DNA of 64,000 nt from Branchiostoma floridae. Lineage: Eukaryota > Chordata > Leptocardii > Amphioxiformes > Branchiostomatidae. Under the pieces are notes generated by a model, which made no database searches, was not told the DNA's origin, and saw only the letters and a list, made by a program, of their open reading frames with translations. Positions 13,027 through 22,835 of the stretch are shown here, in pieces. Every line of letters begins with the position of its first letter. Position 1 is the stretch's first letter. The stretch lies in assembly GCF_000003815.2 (NCBI RefSeq), contig NC_049989.1, positions 2,710,342-2,774,341 of the forward strand, written 5' to 3'. The position numbers and the translations under genes were made by a program.

Positions 13027-14124
13027 GATCATCGTTGAATACTGCGAACGTTCTGTAGATGTACACCGCTCGATTGGTTCAGAGTGAAAAATATTCTTGA
13101 GAAATAGTCAGATTTGAATCATGCGATGACCGGATACTATCATGTATTTTCGAATTTCTTCCGTGTGATGAACTCGGACAAAAGTGGTCCTCCTGTTGCC
13201 ATGGATACTGGTGAGTAATGGCGGGAAACACCTGTTTCCTTGACAACCAGGTGTTGTGATGAGTTCGTGGTGAGACACGCCTAGCCGATCATCACGTGAA
13301 CACCTGGTATCCAACACATTATCGCCATTACAAGAATTTGGAGGGAACCGCCAAAAAATAAAGCATTCCTACATAATTCCTTGATGATGTTTTTTTCTTG
13401 GTTTCTCATGAGAATCAGACACAAACACACCTGGTTTGTACTTCTGTAACAGAATAGAATCAGTGAACATTAGTTGAGATTATTCATTGGTATCGCTATG
13501 TGTTATTTCCAAGAGTTCAAAACAACCGGTACACTTTGCAGTTGTACACTATCCCAACGTTAAGTATCCTATCTAGAGACAACTTAGATCGACTCTACTT
13601 CAATAGAAATTAAGGACACCCATTTTAGGGACAGTTTTAGCAACACTGGACAGCCGGACTTCAAGAAATACTCTTGAATGAATGAGACATTTTGACTTTC
13701 ATATACTAGTACAGTATCTGATTTGGATACATATATATTGTTCAAAAGCCAAAAATTATTAAAAAAGAACCCATCTCTCATCCTTATTGGGATTCATCTG
13801 GCATCCAGCCCTATTCAGTCATCCCTTCATCCCCTTCTATCCCTACAAGGGAATCCTGTTGATAAATAGTGATGTATAACAGGGTAAAGCAGTCATGTTT
13901 GAGTTTGACTGAGGTGAAGCATGATTCTTATTCTAGTAGCTGATGGTAGTGAAATGCCGCTTAATGACAGCTAGCGTAATTATCCAAGCACACTGGGTGA
14001 ACCCTACCCCCCCTACACACACTTATGAAATTTTCGCAGTTGTTCAGTGACCTCATAAGTAGCTAAAATTAAGTAACTGTTAACTAATTAAGAACACTGT
14101 AGTGCTTTGTCTTATTTTTATCAC
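13027..14124. other. Intergenic region upstream of the discoidin gene
   Basis: Contains the presumed promoter of the minus-strand discoidin gene. Around 13230-13310 there are several E-box-like CACCTG/CAGGTG and CACGTG motifs, including a partly palindromic ACACCTG..CAGGTGT pair. No TATA box is assignable with confidence. The rest is AT-rich with no gene seen. Confidence 0.4.
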
Positions 14125-14130
14125 TTTATT
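14125..14130 (-). terminator. Candidate polyadenylation signal for MRM3
   Basis: TTTATT on the + strand, so AATAAA on the minus strand, about 610 bases downstream of the MRM3 stop. Closer variant signals were not ruled out. Confidence 0.4.
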
Positions 14131-14491
14131 GCTGTTTCTGCAACATATAATGTATGAAAACATATTGTAAATACATATTTTTGCTGAAGTTAATATGCAA
14201 GCAGAGGTTTGTGCAAAGTCTGGTTAACAAAAAAACAATTCATACCCAAACATTGCTTATACCCTTGCAAAATTTTTGTTTATCTCAAGAAGGACATTTT
14301 TAGCCATTGATCACCCGGCATGCACACTAGACACTACTGCAGTTCTTGGGACAGGATTGTTGTCGACTATTGCTTGTACTTGTCAAAAAGAATAGGAGCA
14401 TTTCCCAGTACAATGAACCTGTAAAGACTGTACATAACATCGGTCACCCCCTTCACAACCAGACTTTTACTTTCATTTTTCACTTTCATTC

Positions 14492-14573
14492 CTCAGACTG
14501 AACCCCCCTCCTTGCTCTCCTCGCTGCCCCCTCTACCCTCCTGCTGGTCAGCTGTGCCAGGTGCTGTCTCTTA
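14492..14573 (-). pseudogene. Duplicated fragment of the MRM3 C-terminal coding end
   Basis: Near-identical to 14744-14829, the last coding bases of MRM3 (shared runs GCTGCCCCCTCTACCCTCC and GGTCAGCTGTGCCAGGTGCT). The flanking sequence is duplicated too (CTTGTACTTGTCAAAAA.. occurs at 14376 and 14602), so this is a tandem duplication of about 250 bases. The copy lies beyond the real stop codon, so it is 3' UTR or dead sequence. Confidence 0.75.
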
Positions 14574-14740
14574 GGATAGGATCGTAGTTGGACTATCCCT
14601 TGTACTTGTCAAAAAAACATAGGATAAGGAGCACTTGCCAGTACATAAACCTGAACATAGCATTTGTCATCTCTGTCACCAGCTGAAGAGTATCAACAGA
14701 ATCTAGACCACTTTTACTTTCACTTTCTTCACTTTCACTT

Positions 14741-17321
14741 TCATTCTTCAGGCTGAACACCTCTCCTTGCTGTTTTTGCTGCCCCCTCTACCCTCCCACT
14801 GGTCAGCTGTGCCAGGTGCTGTCTCTTAGCCTCGAACAGCACCACGCTGGCCGCCACAGCTGAGTTCAGGCTGTCCAGGTTCCTCAGCATGGGCACGAAC
14901 ACACGGCACCCTCCTGTCTTCTCACACAGAAGCAGGGACTCCAGACTCAGGCCCTCCGTCTCACCACCCACCACTAGTGCAGTGCTGCCCCCTACCCAGT
15001 GGGTGCTGTAGTACGGTACTGCAACTAGCTCCGGCAGGGAGGTGGGGAGGTCGTGTCTGAAATCCTCGTCCCCGCTTGTGTCCGGGTCTTCAGTCTGTCT
15101 CCGTCTTGCAGCGACGGATCGTCTAACATTGCTCAAGGGTGGGTGGAAGAGTGTGAACTTGTTGTTGACGTCCACGTTTGCGTCCGCGGGAAACACGACA
15201 GTGTCGGGTTCCAGGTAGTTTGGTATGAGGTCCCAGGTGAGGTCCTTGATAATGGGGAGGTGGAAGTGGGCACTGGCTCCTGCTCGGAGAACCTTGCTCT
15301 CCCAGACATCCACACAACCTGAAGGAGGAACATTCCATGAAAAACTTACATTAAAACAGATGCAATGCAATGTATAGAAATTCAGATTCAAGCTCTGAAG
15401 AGAGCCACATAAACTACTGGTCACCAAAGGTCAGTAGGATGATTCATCATCCTACCTCTCTTCAGCGCTTGAATCTGAATTTGTACAGCTTCAAAGTTCT
15501 AAACAAGTAATGCAAGAAAGGTTTTACAATTTTTATGCCACTTGAACGTTAATCATGACCTAACAGTAGCAAGGGTACAAAAGAACCTTTATCTATACAA
15601 ATATGCACCAATTTACTCAGTCAAAAATTAGGTGCACGACTCCAATTTGGGGCGCACAAAAATTCAATTGCACCCATGGCCAGTACTATGAAACCTTTAC
15701 AGGTAACAACCATTTGGACTGCCAGGCCACCATGACCACTTTATTTAGTGATCCCTTGAATAATTGTTCCCATCAGCACAAGCATTAAAATCCTGTCTAC
15801 ATATTGACCACCTCTCCACATAGACAAGATTTTATTGGTCCTGAGTGACTCTGGCCATTTTGAAATGACATGACATTCACATGAAGACAGAGAGTCTAAC
15901 CTTTTGTGACCAGGAGTTTCTGACAGCCGGCAGCAGCAGCTGACCTGATGATGGTACCCATGTTCCCCGGGTCACGGATGTTGTCACAGATCAGGGTCAG
16001 GGGCAGCAGCTCAGCATCAGCATACTCAGGGGTGTACAGTCTGTTCACATCCGGTCTGGTAAATATGGCTGAAGGTAAACGTGGGAATGGACATGTTTTT
16101 ATAAGTGTCTTGATAAATACGCCTGATTTATGTTATTGCTTAAAATTACATCCGGTCTGACAAAATGTCTGATAAACATGGCTGGAAGAACAAGTAGGAA
16201 TGGACACGATTGTATCTGTATCTGTAACCATACCTTGGTGTAACACACCAGCTTCGAAGACACGTGGTGCAGCAGCGGCTGGTTATATTACCCTGAATGA
16301 TTTGTCACACCAAATTTTTGCACATCTATCTGCAAGTATTCTTTAAAACTATCCAGCGATGATGCCTGTGACTAAGATACCAGCATGCTACTATTTCTGT
16401 TCTATCTCTTTCAACAGGAGATGTAATCTCTATGATTGTTACTTGGCTAATTATCCTGCAGAATTTTGCCGTGTGCAGAATTCAATGCAGAATTCAATGC
16501 AGAATATCTTATTTATGGCTTTAAGATGCTATGTATAAGGCAAAAGGAATAACAAATGGAGTAGTGAATTATTCTCTTTGACACAATAAATGAGATACTG
16601 TCAACTCCTGACCTCTTACCTATGACCTTCTGTGGGGTCACAGTGTCTGACCAGTCCAGGATGTCCTTGTGTTTGACCTTGTAGAGTTCTGCAGTTGTCT
16701 CCTGGAGAGGCAAACCTTCCAAATCCTCCACATGGCAGAAAAACAACGACTCCAGGATTCCTCCTGCTTTTATGGCATCCTGCAAATCGTAATGATGATA
16801 ACTAGGTAATAATTGCTACTTTCCAGTATGAAAAGCTTTGAACTTGATTTCTTCATATTAAATGAAGCAAAATCTTGAAAACATCCTTGTTATTTTACAT
16901 CTTTGACATCTTTGAAGTTGTTAAAGAAAGACGAAACAAAACAGACCGTAAATAGAAATAAACTGTCTGGGTCTGCCTAAACACCTCAAATGACCTCAAA
17001 CGGCTACCACACAAGGTTGTAGCCCCATATACAAGTGCATACTAAAGCCGTTTGACTTTGAGGTTGTTTGAGGTCATTTGAGGCCTTACCTTTATGAGTC
17101 TCTTTCCCTCTAGAAGTATAAGGCCCTCCTTGTCTCTTCTCTTTTTGGATTTGACAGTTGCAAGAAGCTTTCTGAAAAAAAATGTCATATATAAAACTTT
17201 GATAATGTTTCTTCAACAAGATATAATAATTAATTAATATGCTAACGTTCAGCAGTTATATCTATACGGAATGTAACTGTTATGGAGAATTAACAACACA
17301 CGTATAAATGTACACATACAT

Positions 17322-17356
<35 letters not shown>

Positions 17357-17814
17357 CACACTCACAAGCACACATACTCTATATACACAGTGACAAAACA
17401 AAGACACAAAAGTGACACACACATACTTCATGGTTGGCATAAATAAAGGAAGGCTATTTACCCTAATTTCTTGTCATTATCGTTGAGTTTCACATAAGTT
17501 TTCCCCTGAACAGAACCAGACGAAGCCCTGTCCAGTGGCGGCGGTACGTGAGGGTAGGATGCGGTATAAGAAGTCTTTTTGCTCGGTTGTGAACTTGGTG
17601 TCCTTTCATACCCCCCGTGGTCGTCTTCACTTTCGACTTTCTCCCCTTTCTGGTCTTTTCTGTATTCCTCTTGAGAATAAACGTTTACAGCACGTCTTCG
17701 TAACCACTGTCTCGATCCCCTCTGGAACGTCAGAACAGGGAAAGCTTGCTGTTTGGGGAAATCAAGCAAAGTTTTTCCCAGACAGACGAATTTTCTGCAC
17801 ATGTGGGCTGCCAT
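14741..17814 (-). CDS. MRM3: rRNA methyltransferase 3, mitochondrial (16S rRNA 2'-O-methyltransferase), 446 aa
   Basis: Five exons on the minus strand: 17814-17462, 17171-17090, 16779-16620, 16068-15901, 15318-14741. They sum to 1,341 nt in consistent phase. Residues 1-60 are basic and hydrophobic, consistent with a mitochondrial leader. The substrate-binding part includes LILLEGKRLIKDAIKAGG. The SpoU/TrmH SPOUT fold follows: motif 1 ICDNIRDPGNMGTIIRSAAA at about 226-244, then GCVDVWESKVLRAGASAHF, and the C-terminal knot signature DSLNSAVAASVVLFEAKRQ near 403-421. In the family this enzyme 2'-O-methylates a guanosine in the peptidyl-transferase loop of mitochondrial large-subunit rRNA, using SAM; that role is inferred by homology. 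Length is close to the human protein (about 420). A low-complexity insert of about 30 residues (near RRRQTEDPDTSGDED) lies before motif 2. It is transcribed divergently from GLOD4. Confidence 0.93.
15379..15482. repeat. Short palindromic element in MRM3 intron 4
   Basis: Arms AATTCAGATTCAAGCTCTGA at 15379 and the inverted copy ending at 15482, about 26 bases each with one insertion, around a roughly 50-base loop. It begins about 60 bases 5' (transcript sense) of the last-exon acceptor. A partial related arm occurs at 52235-52255. Confidence 0.65.
16984..17084. repeat. Inverted repeat abutting the MRM3 exon 2 donor
   Basis: Arms contain CCTCAAATGACCTCAAAC on the left, and its inverse plus an extra internal duplication on the right (17041-17084). 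The right arm ends within 6 bases of the exon boundary at 17090, so intronic donor bases read GTAAGGCCTCAAATG. Confidence 0.6.
17328..17352. repeat. (CA)n microsatellite
   Basis: About 12 CA units within a longer CA/CATA-rich stretch (17300-17420) in MRM3 intron 1. Confidence 0.85.
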
Positions 17815-17981
17815 CTTGGATATTACAAAGCATAGTGGGAAATACGGAGCTTTCCAGCCCTGTGATTGGTCGTTTGCCTTGACCTTTCAACTATAGGTCA
17901 CTGACCCGTAGAGGGATCTGGAGAAAGTAAAAGTAGAGGTTTAAACTGTTGTGAGCAACTTTACCTGTTTTAAGGGCTAGT
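17815..17981. promoter_or_regulatory. Bidirectional promoter between MRM3 and GLOD4
   Basis: Only 167 bases separate the two divergent start codons, so both 5' UTRs and promoters must overlap here. The MRM3 start context reads AAGATGGCAGC on the minus strand, which resembles a YY1 initiator site. No TATA box is evident. Transcription starts were not determined. Confidence 0.7.
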
Positions 17982-20900
17982 ATGGCGGGGCGACGGGCAC
18001 TTCACTTTGTTTTCAAAGTCGGAGACCGCAACACCACGGCAAAATTCTACAGAGACATACTGGGCATGAAGGTAAGTGAGCTTTTATGCATGTAGTTGTT
18101 GTAAGTTAATGTCTCTCCAAGGAGCTTTTAAAAAGTTTTATCAAGCTCCTTGCTTGCTCTAACCGCTTGATTCGTCGGCATATGGTTACTAGTACATGCA
18201 GATCTTCGGTTAAAAGATAATGAACCTTCTTGGAACTCATTACAGAACATAACAGCTGAGCAAGTAATTACTGTAACAAATTATATGCAATGCATCAATT
18301 GCAAATATGCAAGTCACTGTGATACAACAAACATTGGGGTCTGTCTTTAACTAAGATTTTTCTTTTATATTCTGATAACTCATGACTCATAGATCTATTA
18401 TCTATAAAAATACTTTTTTCAGGTTCTTAGGCATGAGGAGTTTGAAGAAGGTTGCAAGGCTTCCTGCAATGGGTGAGTACCTTGATAACATTAATGTTCT
18501 TAGTTGTAAACAGTCCTTTTGTAGACCATGTTTGATACTAAGTCCAGATATATTAAGTTCTTAACATTTGACCCTAACCCAATTTGTATAACACCCACAA
18601 TGTATCATACTGTGCCATGCTTAGGTCAAACTGTGAGCCAACTTATTAAGTAATGTTCAGATCAAGCAAAAGCTCCAGACAAGGCAAAATCCCAGGCTGA
18701 TTGCAAGACAGTCTTGTCTGATACCTCCAATTCCTCTGTTCCAGCCCGTACAAAGGCAGGTGGAGTAAGACTATGGTAGGGTATGGCCCACTAGTAGGCA
18801 CCAGTCTTAGAATATCCCGGATGTAAGCAAAAACAGCGATTGCTTTTATGAAGACAGGATCTATTTCTAATACAGTCCTGATATACTCACATCTATTCCA
18901 GCCCATATGACGGCAGGTGGAGTAAGACTATGGTTGGGTACGGTCCAGAGGACAACCACTTTGTGGTGGAGCTGACCTACAACTATGGTCTCAGCACCTA
19001 CAAACTGGGAAATGACTTTCTGGTTAGTACTATTAACCAACTGTTAGAAATGTGAAGGCATTGTAGATGTAAACAGTCAGGGCTAGATGTTGGGCGCTTC
19101 AGCCCTTATATAATATTACATGTATAACCAACTCAGCCCATGGCTAATCGTTTCAATCCTGCTCAATACAATACAAAACAATACCCTAACCTTAACCATA
19201 ACCAAAGTTGACTGGCATGTTGTACCATATCCACCAAGGTGTCGAGCCCATAGTTCACTGACCTGAGTTGGTAGTTATAAAGGACCATTAGGGCTTGCCA
19301 GTGCTAACTATACTGTTATATACAGTTATCGCTCACTCAATCTCACCCGGAACCCTCCCTTACTATACCTTTCCGACTTACTATGTTTTCTTTGAACCAA
19401 CCTTAATGGATAAATTTCTCCTCCCTGCTGTCTATCTGGTTTTGAATAAAAAATTGGTGCCAAATGGCTTATTTGTCTCATCTTGGTGAAAAGTTTTATA
19501 TTGGAAGTGTGTAGATCCACATCTTTAGACACATTTATTTACTATATTGTTTCAAAATGTCTATCTCCTCACATTATAGGGACTGACAATCAAGTCCAAA
19601 ACTGCGATAGAGAATGCCAAGAAGCACAACTGGCCAATCACAGAGGAGGAGACGGGTCGCTACATGACCCAGGCCCCAGGAGGGTACAAGTTTTACCTGC
19701 TGAACGAGGACCAGCCAAGTACAGGTACACACTCTTCATGGGGTTTTTGTTTTTTTATAAAAGCCTTGACAACACTGTGAGGATTTTCCTAATATAATAC
19801 TGCAAGGATGATGGACTCATTATTTTTTTACACAACCAGTTTACACTCACTCTTGCTTATGTTTTGATGTCTCTCAGATACCTTCCTCAGAGCTTCTAAC
19901 TGGAGTTCTGCTTCTTGCTGCTATATATAGCCGATGCACTTAGCACTTTTGCGGCAAGAACACAATCCCCAAAGTGTCTGAGAGACATCAAAACATAAGC
20001 AAGATTGAGTACAAACTGGTTGTGTAAAAAAATTCCCCTATATCCTATATTCTACCAACCTGATGAAATTATTTTTCAGATGATGGGTTCTGTTGTCAGT
20101 TTGATAGACAAGTCTGCATGTAAACACTGCAAGGATAAAGCCACATTATTGGGTTACACTTAAAACCTTAACTGTACCATAGGTGTTTGATCGTAGGTGT
20201 GTCCAAACAAAGGGTTGGGGTATTGGGACACAGAACTGTCCCCATTAATGTTTATTCAGAAACTGATGTTACCTGTACCTAGAATGTACTAGTACCTTGT
20301 ACCATTTTCTGAACATTCGATTCTGGCTTTTTGATATTTGCAAGTCTGATTTTGACACTTGAAATATTGATTCTGTTTGTTTTTTTTAAAATCAGACCCA
20401 GTGCAGAAAGTTACGCTAGCTTCTTCCGACTTACAGAAGTCTGTGGGTAAGTACAGTTTTGAAAGCTTAAAGGACTGTCACCTATGACAATTCCTTAAAG
20501 TAAGGCTAAAGCTTCCTTGATATAATTAATTAGAGTTTCTTCTATGTCTTGTTCAGTTCTGTTCCATTGATTGTACATTCTCATGTTTTTGCTGTGTTGT
20601 TAATTTGATCATCATATACATGTCATTGTGTCTGAATGTTACTTTTGTTCTTTCCAGACTACTGGTCCACACTGTGTGGTATGAAACTGTACAACAATGA
20701 TGGGAAGATGGCTACCTTAGGGTATGGTGACAGTCAGGTAAATGTTCAAATCCATTGACGAAATCACAGTGCTATATTACTTCACGTAATTACTGGCTCT
20801 AATTGTCACTAGCACCCCTGTTGTAGTTGTTTATACAGAATCTAGCTGCATATTCTTTTTGCTGTTCTGTACTTTATCATCACTAGCTTTATCAAAAATG

Positions 20901-22323
20901 GTTAATCGAAAAGATATTTTCAGGGATATCATATTGCTTGTAAATGATTCAACGGTTACCATAGTTTCTGATGAACACTACTGTTTTTCTCAGTGCAAAC
21001 TTGAACTCCAGGATGTTGCAGGAAAGGTGGACCATGCCACGGCATTCGGGAGGATAGCTTTCTCCTGTCCCCGGACACAGGTAATACTGATTTATTTTTA
21101 CTTCTTGAGAGCAGTGAACAAAACAAAAGAAATCATAAAATGGAAGATGCTAGAAATGCTTGGAAATTTTGCATCTGTACTTGGTTGTTGTCCATTGCAG
21201 TTTACACTCAGTTCTTATGCAAATGTAATAGAACTGATTAGGTAAATAAAAGGAGCATTTGAAAAAAAAAAGAGTAACATAAAATTTGTAAAGTTAAGAT
21301 AAAGGGCTACAAATCAAATCAATGCAAAACTTTTATTAAAGTGTTGTGTAAGATTTCTCTGTTGCATTCTTTTATTTAAGTGTTGTGTAAGATTTCTCTG
21401 TTGCAAACAGTTGTGATTACATTTTTATTTTTCCAGCTTCCCGAAATTGAGGGAAAGATAAAATCAGAGGGTCAGACCATCTTGACCCCACTGGTCAGTC
21501 TGGACACTCCAGGGAAAGCCACTGTGGAAGTGGTCATTCTGGCTGACCCAGTAAGTGGGCTACAACTTAATAACTCCTATTAGTCCTAATGTCAGTGTCA
21601 CTGATGAAAGTGTCTGTCAGGTGTCAGTTAAAGGCAACCATAGCATTATTAAGGTGTTGGAAATGAAAATGCTCTGGATAAGGCAGTCTGAATGATATTG
21701 ACATTTACTGCACCATATTAGTACAGTTACATCATTATTTCTTACTTTGAGCAGTTAGAAATGGCACAGAAGCAAGAGTATTGGACCCCCCCCCCCCAAA
21801 AAAAAAGAATTAAGCACACTTAAAGTAAAACATCTGTACATTAAGTTGGTCAATGATTATCATTAAGGAAAGGAAGGCATCTTTGTCATTCTCTGTGACA
21901 TGGAGATTTCTTGTGTGCTTGCAGGATGGCCATGAGATCTGTTTTGTTGGAGACGAGGCCTTCAGAGAACTGTCTCAGGTGGACCCTAAGTCTGACCAGC
22001 TCCTTACTGATGTATGTAACATCACAACAAATGTTCTACTTTTTTAAAAAGGAATAACAAATTTGGGGGCTATATAACTTATATTTTCTGTTTAGCATTT
22101 TTCTCCATGACAGCACTATGCACTGGTTTACATGAAAAACTGTTACAGTATCTATTGCTCATAGGCAGTTTTACATTCCTTTAGATAAAACAGTATTGAG
22201 TGTTCAGTCTACAATGATAGTTATTTTATGTTGCTCACATCTTGTCTTTTTTTACAGGCCATGGCAGCAGACAAAAGTGATGAATGGTTTGCAAAACACA
22301 ACAAACAAAAGGCTTCAGCATAA
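17982..22323 (+). CDS. GLOD4: Glyoxalase domain-containing protein 4, 296 aa
   Basis: Ten exons: 17982-18071, 18423-18472, 18902-19022, 19580-19724, 20396-20446, 20658-20737, 20994-21080, 21437-21550, 21925-22011, 22258-22323. The sum is 891 nt and every junction keeps frame. The protein begins [20 protein letters not shown], has the N-terminal vicinal-oxygen-chelate (VOC) module ([25 protein letters not shown]), a second VOC module ([25 protein letters not shown]) and a C-terminal block ([20 protein letters not shown]). Length matches vertebrate GLOD4 (about 298). The family belongs to the glyoxalase/bleomycin-resistance fold and is reported in mitochondria. Its substrate is unsettled, so no catalytic role is claimed. 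The start is supported by conserved N-terminal sequence. The gene lies head-to-head with MRM3 and converges with a hydroxyacid oxidase. Confidence 0.94.
18742..18795 (+). pseudogene. Vestigial duplicate of GLOD4 exon 3 start
   Basis: In intron 2, TTCCAG plus CCCGTACAAAGGCAGGTGG.. repeats the acceptor and first 45 or so bases of the true exon 3 (18896-18948), with shared GGCAGGTGGAGTAAGACTAT. Read in frame it gives [15 protein letters not shown], then diverges and reaches a stop without a donor. It keeps an acceptor, so cryptic inclusion is possible. Confidence 0.75.
19827..20070. repeat. Inverted-repeat element, TCTCAGATA / CTTCTAACTGGAG family (copy 2)
   Basis: Outer arms TTTTTTTACACAACCAGTTT and inverse. 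Inner arms GCTTATGTTTTGATGTCTCTC and inverse AGAGACATCAAAACATAAGC, flanking CTTCTAACTGGAGTTCTGC. Continues into CCTATATTCTACCAACCTGA as copy 1 does. Located in GLOD4 intron 4. Confidence 0.65.
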
Positions 22324-22835
22324 ACATTGGGGAGTGAAGCTCCATCTTCAGACTGAAGTTTTCCAAGCTTGTAAGAGTAATCTGATGATAAAGACGTATT
22401 TGTCAAGGCTGTGTATACTATGCATATTCTTAAGTCTTGGAGATGATGTTATAGAGTTAATGACCCGCCCTGAGGTGTATAAGGTGACATGATTCATGGC
22501 TAGTCCCGGCCTATAATAACTGAAGGAAGCGACCAAGTCTGCGTGGCATAAACAAGCCTTGGGCCTGGCATGCAAGAATGACAGCACTGTACATATTGAT
22601 CTGACTCTGAAAAATAGAACAAGCTTAAGGTTTTGTATCTCATGTACAAATGTATTTAATGCGGTGTTACCTTAACTTGTTTACTTTTACCTGACAGCTT
22701 TTCGATTAGGAGATCCTTACACATTCTGGGCAAGCAAAGAACACATAAGATTTAAGGTACGACTATCGAAAGAGTACCCCCGTTTGTGATCAGCCAGACA
22801 CATGAGACGATGGTGGGACGAATGTAACCACGCCA
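22324..22835. other. Convergent 3' region between GLOD4 and hydroxyacid oxidase A
   Basis: About 510 bases that must hold both 3' UTRs. There is no clear AATAAA on + before 22836. On the minus strand only a variant ATTAAA near 22653 is seen. AATAAA on + at 22955 lies beyond the opposing last exon and could give overlapping antisense 3' ends. Confidence 0.4.
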
